DNA from: CAYJIX01 sp964370375
GTDB taxonomy: Bacteria; Desulfobacterota; Desulfovibrionia; Desulfovibrionales; Desulfovibrionaceae
Assembly: GCA_964370375.1 (NCBI GenBank)
Contig: CAYJIX010000023.1
Coordinates: 1 to 31,967 of the forward strand
Length of the DNA: 31,967 nucleotides
Reading direction: 5' to 3'
Position numbers and translations under genes: made by a program. Below, one piece after another: positions 8,008 to 14,701 of the stretch. The notes below the pieces were generated by a model. That model saw only the letters and a program-made list of their open reading frames with translations. It did no database searches and was not told the origin of the DNA. The stretch's first letter is position 1, and every line of letters begins with the position of its first letter.

Positions 8008-8532
8008 TCAATCGCAATCAGGCAGGCTCTCACCGCGTTTGGCAGCAAGGCGCATGAGCACAGAACGTTCGCGCATGGCATCTTGCACACGTTGTGCGTA
8101 TACGGCCTCACGATCTGTACAATAAAGGGTAAAGGCCATAAGGGCCAAGGAATCAACGCGTGATTCCATTGCTAAAAAGCTGTCAAGGCTACCGGCTATT
8201 AACGTGTCGGTCAAAAACAGCTTGCGCAAGATGGGCTTGATAAGAAAAAGAACACCAATAGCTTGATCAGGGCGCAGATCCTGTACAGCCCGCATGCGCG
8301 TAAGGTCATGCAAGCCCTTTTGCACATGCTCGGTATCAACATCAAGCCCTGTAATAGCATCATAAAGAATGCGCACTGCCTGTACCGTTGCATGAGCAAC
8401 AGGGTTGGCAAAACGATCGGTCTGTGTGCGGAAAAACCCTGCCGTTTCCAGAGGGTACATGGCAAAGATTGCTTCAGTCCACTCAGAAATGGCCTGATCC
8501 TTGTGCGCGGCAAGGGTTTCAAAATAGGACAT
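8008..8532 (-). CDS. RsbRD N-terminal-domain-like sensor protein upstream of dsrM
   Basis: A 174-aa soluble, mostly helical protein resembling the RsbRD N-terminal domain (globin-like sensor modules linked to STAS-type stress regulators). The clearest features are ISEWTEAIFAMYP near the N-terminus, DRFANPVAHA and MRAVQDLRPDQAIGVLFLIK, followed by a helical C-terminal region. No STAS or catalytic domain follows. The start at 8532 has a TTGGAG five bases upstream; a longer open frame to 8646 is unsupported. It is on the same strand as dsrMKJOP, 155 bp upstream, so it is a candidate regulator or accessory factor of the complex. Family assignment is by pattern; the function is not established. 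Confidence 0.75.
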   Translation of the reverse strand: MSYFETLAAHKDQAISEWTEAIFAMYPLETAGFFRTQTDRFANPVAHATVQAVRILYDAITGLDVDTEHVQKGLHDLTRMRAVQDLRPDQAIGVLFLIKPILRKLFLTDTLIAGSLDSFLAMESRVDSLALMAFTLYCTDREAVYAQRVQDAMRERSVLMRLAAKRGESLPDCD

Positions 8533-8662
8533 AGAAACTCCAAACAATCTTTTGCATAGACCATACAAGAAATATTTCACGTGCCTGCAAAATATTTGTA
8601 CTTCATACGCCAAAAAAAGTTTTTTTACAAGAGGCAGAACCTGCAAGATACAAGACTATGCC

Positions 8663-8690
8663 TTACTTTCACACAATATTTTTGTATAAT
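8663..8690 (+). promoter_or_regulatory. Candidate promoter of the sigma-54 activator gene, in the 8533-8862 divergent region
   Basis: A perfect -10 hexamer TATAAT (8685-8690) lies 16 bases after a poor -35 (TTACTT, 8663-8668). The 330-base gap between the divergent genes is AT-rich and contains short palindromes such as GAAATATTTC (8569-8578). Apart from the leader ORF at 8843 I see no further gene in it. Confidence 0.4.
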
Positions 8691-8842
8691 ATCATGCTAT
8701 TGTATAGGTAAAACATTTTTTATCCAATTCAATAAATACCCTTTCATGAGGCATTTTTATCCAGCTCAACACTGTCCTGACGGCAAAACAACCTTTCACG
8801 GCTTGCCTTACTGCCTAGCTGCTTATAAAAGAGGAAAAATTC

Positions 8843-8866
8843 ATGTTTCTATCGAGGGCTTTATGA
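8843..8866 (+). CDS. Seven-codon leader ORF overlapping the activator start
   Basis: ATG at 8843, seven codons (MFLSRAL) and a TGA at 8864-8866 that overlaps the ATG of the sigma-54 activator as ATGA. It has the better ribosome site: AGAGGA at 8830-8835, seven bases upstream. The activator's own site (GAGGG, 8854-8858) lies inside the leader ORF. This arrangement would make activator translation depend on the leader. The peptide is too short for similarity evidence, so this rests only on signals and geometry. Confidence 0.4.
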   Translation: MFLSRAL

Positions 8867-10350
8867 ACAACGACCAAGCGCAACAAATACAAAAGCTTAA
8901 AGAGCACATATTGTGCCTTGAAGCTGTCATCCATAATATGAGCGAAGGCGTGCTTGTCACCGATCGTGAATGCCGCGTCACTGTGTACAATCCTGCCAAG
9001 GCTACGATGGAACGCATGGAGTCAAAAAATATTATAGGTGCCATTTCGTGGGAGGCCTATACCCATTCAAACGAAGAAATATCCGAACACAAAAAAGTGT
9101 TTGACACAGCAAAGCCTATTATCAACGCCTATAGGCCCCACGCTTATGTAGATGATATCCCAGTATATATTTATTATAGCACCTATCCTGTCGTTCAAGA
9201 TGGTGCTGTTATTGGGGTCTACACCATAAGCCGCAATGAAACCGTTTTACGTAATCTTTTATACGACACCATCGAACACAAACGTCAAACCCATTTGGAA
9301 AGTGTGAAAGACAGCGAAACGCCTTTTTTGGCCCCGGGGACACGCTTTTCCTTCAACAACATGGTTGGGCAATCAAAAGCCATGCGTTCGCTCATTAAAG
9401 ATGCCCAAAACATAGCTTCCATACCAACATCCATCATGATAAGCGGCGAAACAGGAACAGGTAAAGAAGTCCTTGCCCAAAGCATCCATAATTTTGGCAA
9501 AGAAGGAAAAAAGTTTTTGCCCATCAACTGTGCCGCCATTCCCGAAGAGCTGGTGGAAAGCATTCTATTTGGCAGCGTTAAAGGCGCGTACACAGGTGCT
9601 ACGGATAAAATAGGCTTGTTTCAAGAAGCTAAGGACGGCACGGTATTTTTGGACGAAATCAATTCCATTAGCCTTGCAACACAAGCCAAACTTTTGCGAG
9701 CCCTGCAGGAGCGGTGCGTGCGTCCTGTTGGCAGTTTAAAGGAATATCCCATCCAATGCCGCCTTATTTGCGCAAGCAACGAAGCACCTCATGTGCTCCT
9801 TGCCGAAAAACGCCTGCGACAAGATTTTTTTTACCGACTTTCGGGATTCCATTTGCACATCCCTGCCCTGCGTGAAAGACCTGAAGACATTATTGACCTT
9901 GCCGCCATGTTTATCCGCAATTACAACGACACCTTTCAAAAAAACATCAAAAGCATGTCAGAGGAGCTTATCGAGCGGTTAAAAAGCTATCACTGGCCAG
10001 GAAATGTTCGAGAACTTCAACATGTTATACAAAACATGATGCTAAAAGTTCATGACCTTGATACCGTGCTTGGTGACGAGCATTATCCCCTTTATATTGT
10101 GCCAGCACCGTTGTTGCATGAAGGTGTTGAACCATTGCAAGAAAACGATTTGGACCAACCACAAGGCATGCCTCAAACCTATTATGAAACGTGCAATTTA
10201 AGCGCAACATTAGAAGATATTCAACGAAACATCATACGCTATCGCTTACAACGCAACAAAGGCAACCTTAGTAAAACAGCAAGGGAACTTGGCCTGCATC
10301 GCCAAAATTTGGCAGAGCGGGTACGACGCCTGGGCTTTGAGGCGAAATAG
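8863..10350 (+). CDS. PAS-containing sigma-54-dependent transcriptional activator
   Basis: A 495-aa enhancer-binding protein. A PAS-like sensor occupies about residues 20-130 (starting IHNMSEGVLVTDRECRVTVYNP). The AAA+ domain spans about 163-395: Walker A GETGTGKE (195-202), sigma-54 contact loop GAYTGA (241-246), Walker B VFLDEI (261-266), the arginine-finger region RLRQDFFYRL (317-326) and WPGNVREL (378-385). A Fis-type helix-turn-helix closes the protein (about 455-492). It has no response-regulator receiver, so it probably senses a small ligand through PAS. The start at 8863 is preferred over an upstream frame to 8581, which lacks a ribosome site. A sigma-54 promoter lies just downstream, before the dehydrogenase-transporter-aconitase X genes, its probable target. 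The GAYTGA loop is a tolerated variant of GAFTGA. Confidence 0.92.
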   Translation: MNNDQAQQIQKLKEHILCLEAVIHNMSEGVLVTDRECRVTVYNPAKATMERMESKNIIGAISWEAYTHSNEEISEHKKVFDTAKPIINAYRPHAYVDDIPVYIYYSTYPVVQDGAVIGVYTISRNETVLRNLLYDTIEHKRQTHLESVKDSETPFLAPGTRFSFNNMVGQSKAMRSLIKDAQNIASIPTSIMISGETGTGKEVLAQSIHNFGKEGKKFLPINCAAIPEELVESILFGSVKGAYTGATDKIGLFQEAKDGTVFLDEINSISLATQAKLLRALQERCVRPVGSLKEYPIQCRLICASNEAPHVLLAEKRLRQDFFYRLSGFHLHIPALRERPEDIIDLAAMFIRNYNDTFQKNIKSMSEELIERLKSYHWPGNVRELQHVIQNMMLKVHDLDTVLGDEHYPLYIVPAPLLHEGVEPLQENDLDQPQGMPQTYYETCNLSATLEDIQRNIIRYRLQRNKGNLSKTARELGLHRQNLAERVRRLGFEAK

Positions 10351-10361
10351 CACGAAAAACA

Positions 10362-10382
10362 TGCATGAACTTTTTTCATGCA
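10362..10382 (+). terminator. Hairpin 3' of the activator gene
   Basis: A perfect 8-bp inverted repeat, TGCATGAA (10362-10369) and TTCATGCA (10375-10382), begins 11 bases after the activator stop. The T-run is in the loop rather than after the stem, so it is a weak terminator at best; the stronger one is at 10479-10517. Confidence 0.35.
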
Positions 10383-10478
10383 CATATAGAGAACACCCTG
10401 TTGATTTAAAAAATTATCTATATTTAGCCTTTTAAAAAAGCACTGTTTTATTGCGCAAGGCGCGGCCACTTAGCAAGG

Positions 10479-10517
10479 CGCCCCCGATACGTGTACGTAT
10501 TTAGGGGGCGTTTTTTT
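10479..10517 (+). terminator. Rho-independent terminator between activator and metabolic operon
   Basis: The stem CGCCCCC (10479-10485) with GGGGGCG (10504-10510) is followed by seven T (10511-10517). The loop contains the nested palindrome ATACGTGTACGTAT. It separates constitutive transcription of the activator from the sigma-54-driven operon downstream. Confidence 0.88.
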
Positions 10518-10575
10518 ATGACATTTTAACAGGATATGACAAAAAAGAACAGGGCTGTCGCACAGTTGGTCTTCA

Positions 10576-10591
10576 TGGCGCAAAATTTGCT
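10576..10591 (+). promoter_or_regulatory. Sigma-54 promoter (-24/-12)
   Basis: TGGCGCAAAATTTGCT matches the sigma-54 consensus TGGCAC-N5-TTGC, with GG (10577-10578) and GC (10589-10590) exactly 10 bases apart. Transcription would start near 10603, leaving a leader of about 110 bases. Upstream, a direct repeat TATGACA (10517-10523 and 10535-10541, 18-base period) and a CTGT-cgc-ACAG dyad (10555-10565) are candidate activator sites. The rest of the 10351-10714 gap shows no gene. Confidence 0.78.
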
Positions 10592-10714
10592 TTTATTGAA
10601 CGTTGAAAACCCGGATACGGTGCCAAAGGCGAAGAGTAAAGTACAAAAAGCACCGTAAACCTACAGCATCATGTGCTACCTTAACCCACAGCGAAAAAGC
10701 TCAGAGGAGGAAAT

Positions 10715-11602
10715 ATGAGCAAGGAACTGGCCATTATCGGAGTTGGAACACAAGGGTCTATGATTGCATTTCGTAACGCAATCCACGGCAAATCTGTTGC
10801 CGGATTTAGCCGCTCAACCGAATCAATTGAAAAATGCAAATCAAAAATCGACACATGGTTTGCGTTTTTTATTAAGGAGGGGCGTTTAACGCCTGAACAG
10901 GCCAAAGCTGCCAAAGCTCGTATTCGCTATGGGACCTCCCTTGCCGATACTTGCAAAAATGCCCACACAGTGCTGGAAAATATTCCGGAAATTTTGGAAA
11001 GAAAGCAACAGCTTTTTACAGAGCTGGATAGCATTTGCCCCCCTGAAGTATATTTTAGCTCAAACACGTCCTCCCTGCTTATGAGTGAAATTTGTCAGGA
11101 TGTGTCTGCTGCACGCAAGGAGCTAACCTTTCAGGTTGACCACGATATTCCCATCCGCAACGATTATTTGGAAATGATGTGGAACGCGCATACGAGCGAT
11201 GCCACAAAAAAAGTTGCCATTGCCTATTATCGCGACCTTGGCTTTGAGCCCATTATCACAGAACGTGAAATCAAAGGCTATTCTGTCAACAGGGTTTGGC
11301 GCGCGGTCAAGCGTGAATGTTTAAAATTATGGGCCAACGGCTATGTGATTCCGTCAGAATTTGACCGCGGCTGGATGATAGAATGGCATACAACAATGGG
11401 GCCTTTTAAGCTGATGGATTTGATAGGCCTTGATACTATTTATCATATTGAAATGTCATATTATAACGCCAGCAAAGACCCTTTTGACATGCCTCCTGAG
11501 GCCTTAAAGCGCATGGTTGACGAAGGACGACTTGGCATGAAAAGCGGTTCAGGGTTTTACGAAGGCTATGACGACGAATCCAGCAATCTGACAGTGAAAT
11601 AA
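10715..11602 (+). CDS. 3-hydroxyacyl-CoA dehydrogenase-family oxidoreductase, atypical active-site loop
   Basis: A 295-aa NAD-dependent dehydrogenase of the 3HCDH family. The Rossmann motif GVGTQG is at 9-14, the conserved SSNTSS at 115-120, GYSVNRVW at 188-195, GPFKLMDLIGLD at 229-240 and the C-terminal GRLGMKSGSGFYEGY at 271-285. The catalytic His/Glu pair appears as His143 and Glu153, but the usual HFFNP sequence after the histidine is replaced by HDIPIRND, so the substrate is probably not an ordinary acyl-CoA. Relatives outside beta-oxidation act on free hydroxy acids (for example carnitine or gulonate dehydrogenase). Strong AGAGGAGG ribosome site. First gene after the sigma-54 promoter, 17 bp before the transporter. 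Confidence 0.88.
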   Translation: MSKELAIIGVGTQGSMIAFRNAIHGKSVAGFSRSTESIEKCKSKIDTWFAFFIKEGRLTPEQAKAAKARIRYGTSLADTCKNAHTVLENIPEILERKQQLFTELDSICPPEVYFSSNTSSLLMSEICQDVSAARKELTFQVDHDIPIRNDYLEMMWNAHTSDATKKVAIAYYRDLGFEPIITEREIKGYSVNRVWRAVKRECLKLWANGYVIPSEFDRGWMIEWHTTMGPFKLMDLIGLDTIYHIEMSYYNASKDPFDMPPEALKRMVDEGRLGMKSGSGFYEGYDDESSNLTVK

Positions 11603-11619
11603 CGCGCAGGAGACATATT

Positions 11620-12960
11620 ATGACCAGCTCACACGACAGCTCAAAAGGCCTTGCAAAGTTGTTGATTTTTTCAGGTTTGGGGATTTTATTTTTCTTTATC
11701 CCCCTTATTCCCATGGGAAAGGCTAATCAAACCTTTTTAGTGTATGCTGTGGCAATGGTAAAAGGCTTTTTGTTGCCCATTTTGCCCAAGCTCGTACTTG
11801 GTGCGGTGTATTTGTTGATAGTGCAGTGCCTTTTAGCAAAGTTTGCAGGGGACAAATTCCCAACAATAAAGAGGCGTTACGGCTCGGTAAAAAACTATTC
11901 CATTGTGCTTTATTGCATCGGTGCCGTGCTTGGAACCATGGTGTATTTAAAGGTTGGGCCTGAGCTGCTTTTAGACCGCGGCGTTGGCGGCCTTGGCATG
12001 GGCCTTGCCGGAACCGTTATTGTAACCATTATTATTGCCGGACTCATGGTGCCGTTCATTGCAGAATTTGGATTTTTAGAGCTTGTGGGCGTTACCATTG
12101 AGCCTTTCATGCGCCCCTTGTTCAAGGTGCCGGGCTACGCTTCCATTGATGCGGTGGCTTCCTTTGTAGCCAATCCCACCGTAGGCATCTTTTTTACCAA
12201 CAAACTGTACAACGAAAAACGCTACACCACACGCGAAGCCTGCTCTATTGCTACCAATTTTAGCTTTATCAGTTTGGGCTTTTTTGCTGTCATGTGCCAA
12301 TCTGCCAATATCATGGATCATTATGGTTCTGTGGTGCTAAGCTCCTTTGTATTATCCTTTGTCATGGCGTTTATTGTTATTCGCATTCCTCCCTTACGCG
12401 GCATGCCTGACACCTTTATTGACGGCAGCTCTCGCAACAACGAGCACCGTGTACGCTTTGGCACAGAGCTTATTAAAACAGGCTTTAACGCAGGTTTGGC
12501 AAAGGCCGCGACAAGTGAAGTTGGCCCCATTTTTAAACGCTATGGCGTGGAAGTTTTCATTTTTGCGCAAAAAATCGCAGCCTATATTCTGTGCCTGTCC
12601 ATCATCACGCTTTGGCTTGAAAAAAGCACGCCCATTTTTACCATTTTGGGCCAGCCGTTTGTTCCGCTTTTAAGCCTTTTACAAATCCCCAACCCCGTAG
12701 ACATTGCGCCCGGCATGATACTTGGCCTTGCTGAAGTGGCCCTGCCTGCCACCTATATCTCAGGTATGGCCCTGCCTGTTGAAAGCGCGTTTTTTGTGGT
12801 TGTTGTTTCTGCTTTGCAGATCATCATGTTTTCCAACAGTGCTGTTTCTATCATGGAATCAGACATCCCCCTTGGAGCAGGTAAGCTTATCTTAATGTTT
12901 ATAGTGCGAACGCTCGTGGCCATGCCGCTTGTGGCCATTGTGACGCATATGCTTTTTTGA
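11620..12960 (+). CDS. YjiH-like transporter with nucleoside-recognition (Gate) domains
   Basis: A 446-aa polytopic membrane protein, mostly hydrophobic, resembling the YjiH family with nucleoside-recognition/Gate domains. Repeated membrane-loop patterns such as FVANPTVGIFFTNKLYNEKRYT (about residues 181-202) and the later LGLAEVALPATYISGMALP are typical of this fold. AGGAGA lies eight bases before the ATG. It sits between the dehydrogenase and the aconitase X subunits and is probably the uptake (or export) system for their substrate. The family name does not prove nucleoside transport; the ligand is unknown. Confidence 0.75.
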   Translation: MTSSHDSSKGLAKLLIFSGLGILFFFIPLIPMGKANQTFLVYAVAMVKGFLLPILPKLVLGAVYLLIVQCLLAKFAGDKFPTIKRRYGSVKNYSIVLYCIGAVLGTMVYLKVGPELLLDRGVGGLGMGLAGTVIVTIIIAGLMVPFIAEFGFLELVGVTIEPFMRPLFKVPGYASIDAVASFVANPTVGIFFTNKLYNEKRYTTREACSIATNFSFISLGFFAVMCQSANIMDHYGSVVLSSFVLSFVMAFIVIRIPPLRGMPDTFIDGSSRNNEHRVRFGTELIKTGFNAGLAKAATSEVGPIFKRYGVEVFIFAQKIAAYILCLSIITLWLEKSTPIFTILGQPFVPLLSLLQIPNPVDIAPGMILGLAEVALPATYISGMALPVESAFFVVVVSALQIIMFSNSAVSIMESDIPLGAGKLILMFIVRTLVAMPLVAIVTHMLF

Positions 12961-12986
12961 ATAAGCTAACGTTTTTATTAAAAAAC

Positions 12987-13019
12987 CCCACGTGCCTAAC
13001 TGTAATGCAGGCACGTGGG
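12987..13019 (-). terminator. Strong hairpin with terminator polarity on the minus strand, inside the plus-strand operon
   Basis: A perfect 11-bp inverted repeat: CCCACGTGCCT (12987-12997) and AGGCACGTGGG (13009-13019). The T-tract lies on the minus-strand side (GGGGTTTTTTAATAAAAA when read in reverse), while the plus-strand side after the stem has no T-run. It therefore looks like a terminator for antisense transcription or an mRNA-stabilising stem between the transporter and aconitase X genes. The stem contains the palindrome CACGTG, which could also be a protein site. Confidence 0.65.
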
Positions 13020-13049
13020 TGTTCATCCTTGTAAAAGTGAGTAGACAGT

Positions 13050-14264
13050 ATGCAATTGACCACTCATCAACAGGCCCTGCTGGATGGCGCATTCGGAAAG
13101 GGCAAGTCCATGGCCATGCAAATTCAGCTTGCCATTGGTGAAGGATTTGGTGCCACCGAATTTGTGCCCATAACACGGGCTCATGTGGCGTTAAGTGCGC
13201 AAGAAGCGGATTTGTGGTTTGCAAAAAAAATGCTCGATGCAGGAGCTTTGTGCGCAATCCCCCCAACGGTCAATCCCGGGTATTGCCTTGCCTATTTTGA
13301 AGAACAAGGCATTGTGACCGACCAGCAGATTTTGGGACTCATGCGTTCCACAGATGCCGTGTACAGACAGCTTGGCGCGATCATGACCTATAGCTGCACC
13401 CCGTGTTTTTTTGGGAACATTCCTCGATATGGTGAAGTGGTGTCGTTTTCTGAAACCAGCGTTACGGTGTACGCCAACGCAGTGCTTGGAGCAAGGACAC
13501 ACAGGGAAAGCGCAGCCAGTGCCCTTTGCGCTGCCATAACAGGCTATGTTCCAAAATACGGGATGCTTCTGGATGAAAACCGTTTGGGTACTGTGCTTGT
13601 TCATGTTGAGGCAGAAATGAAAAACGATTTTGACTATGCCTTGCTTGGCCTTGCAAGTGCAGCCGTTTGTGAAGGCGTTCCGGTTTTTCATGGGCTTTCA
13701 TCTGCCATATCAACCCACGCGCTCATGGCGCTTGGCACGCAATTGAATGTTTCAGGCGTGTGCGACCTGTACCACATTGTGGGTGTTACCCCGGAAGCAC
13801 AATCGCTTGAGCAGGCTTTTGGCGGCATAAAGCCAAAGCACGAAATCCACATTTCTAGGGACATGCTCAACGACGCTTTGGAAAGATATTCTTTTCCTGT
13901 GCCTGCAAGTATCGATTTTGTAATCCTTGGCTGCCCTCATTATACCTATGAGCAGGTCAAAAAGGTACACACTCTTTTACAAGGAAAAACACCTAAAGCC
14001 CACATTTGGATATGCACCTCTGCTGCTGTGCTTGAACTTGCAACGTCCATGGGCCTTGCTCAAGAACTTAAAAAACTTGGCGTGCGCATTGTGGCGGACA
14101 CGTGCGTGGATCAAAAAATGTGTTTTGAACATTTGGCAGGGAGCGGCGGCCTAACGGATTCGCCAAAATGTGCATACTATATGAGCACGTTTGGTGTAAA
14201 ACCAGCTGTGCGCGATGTTGAAACTTGCATTGTATGGGCTATCCATGGGAGGGCCATATCATGA
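13050..14264 (+). CDS. Aconitase X large subunit (AcnX catalytic domain, DUF521)
   Basis: A 404-aa iron-sulfur-type dehydratase subunit. Hallmarks are SCTPCFFGNIPRYGE (115-129), SETSVTVYANAVLGARTHRE (134-153), YGMLLDENR (170-178), GCPHYTYEQ (294-302), DTCVDQ (350 onwards) and SPKCAYY (371-377); cysteines 116, 295 and 352 are the likely metal or cluster ligands. Characterised members dehydrate cis-3-hydroxy-L-proline (bacteria) or phosphomevalonate (archaea). Here the two domains are separate polypeptides; many bacterial hydroxyproline dehydratases are fused. The small subunit follows with an ATGA overlap. The ribosome site (GTGAG) is weak. No reductase for pyrroline-2-carboxylate is nearby, so the substrate stays open. 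Confidence 0.93.
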   Translation: MQLTTHQQALLDGAFGKGKSMAMQIQLAIGEGFGATEFVPITRAHVALSAQEADLWFAKKMLDAGALCAIPPTVNPGYCLAYFEEQGIVTDQQILGLMRSTDAVYRQLGAIMTYSCTPCFFGNIPRYGEVVSFSETSVTVYANAVLGARTHRESAASALCAAITGYVPKYGMLLDENRLGTVLVHVEAEMKNDFDYALLGLASAAVCEGVPVFHGLSSAISTHALMALGTQLNVSGVCDLYHIVGVTPEAQSLEQAFGGIKPKHEIHISRDMLNDALERYSFPVPASIDFVILGCPHYTYEQVKKVHTLLQGKTPKAHIWICTSAAVLELATSMGLAQELKKLGVRIVADTCVDQKMCFEHLAGSGGLTDSPKCAYYMSTFGVKPAVRDVETCIVWAIHGRAIS

Positions 14265-14665
14265 CACATACATTCACATGTCATACCATTTCCAAAGGAC
14301 AGGCCGAGGGGGATGTCCTTGTTTCCACTGAGCCCATCCTTTTTTATCATGTGGATCCTGCCACAGGCATTGTTACCGAAACAGGTCACTGCCTTGAGGG
14401 GAAAAACATTAAGGGGCGCATCGTTGTGTTTCCCGGCGGTAAAGGGAGCTCTGTTGTGCAGGCGGACGGCCTGTATAAACTTGAGCAGCATAACAACGCG
14501 CCTGCAGGGTTTATTGTGCAGTATCTGGATACAGTGCTGGTCTCAAGCGCGATCATCATGGAAATTCCCATGGTGAGCAAGGTGGATGATGCTTTTTACA
14601 CGCATCTTAATGAAGGGCAGCGTGTAAAGCTTGATGCAAACCAAGGCTTGGTGCACATCCTGTAA
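14261..14665 (+). CDS. Aconitase X small (swivel) subunit, DUF126
   Basis: A 134-aa swivelling-domain partner of the preceding large subunit. The motif FPGGKGSSVVQADGLYKL carries the serine pair that helps form the active site in AcnX enzymes, and NNAPAGFIVQYLDTVLVSSAIIMEIPMV fits the family's core. The start at 14261 overlaps the large-subunit stop as ATGA, with GGAGGG eight bases upstream. A second stop codon (TAG, 14672-14674) lies in frame three codons after the TAA. Last gene of the sigma-54-controlled operon; it converges on the membrane/spermidine-synthase gene. Confidence 0.93.
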   Translation: MTHTFTCHTISKGQAEGDVLVSTEPILFYHVDPATGIVTETGHCLEGKNIKGRIVVFPGGKGSSVVQADGLYKLEQHNNAPAGFIVQYLDTVLVSSAIIMEIPMVSKVDDAFYTHLNEGQRVKLDANQGLVHIL

Positions 14666-14674
14666 GCCTTTTAG

Positions 14675-14700
14675 CAGGCTGTTGAAGAGAGCTTTTTTAT
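14675..14700 (+). repeat. Degenerate terminal repeat (CAGGCTG family) with terminator-like T-run
   Basis: CAGGCTGTTGAAGAGAGC followed by TTTTTTATTTT in the 36-base gap between two convergent genes. It matches the end of the intergenic element family and directly follows an in-frame TAG. The short stem GCT/AGC with the T-run may work as a weak terminator of the aconitase X operon. Confidence 0.45.
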
Positions 14701-14701
14701 T

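Noticed and set aside
8581..8862. A 94-residue N-terminal extension of the sigma-54 activator
   Set aside because: The frame is open but AT-rich, has no ribosome site, overlaps the probable promoter and does not resemble a domain; the start at 8863 is better supported.
13050..14665. Calling the dehydratase a proven cis-3-hydroxy-L-proline dehydratase
   Set aside because: The subunits are separate, the pathway reductase is absent nearby and the substrate-determining residues cannot be settled by eye.
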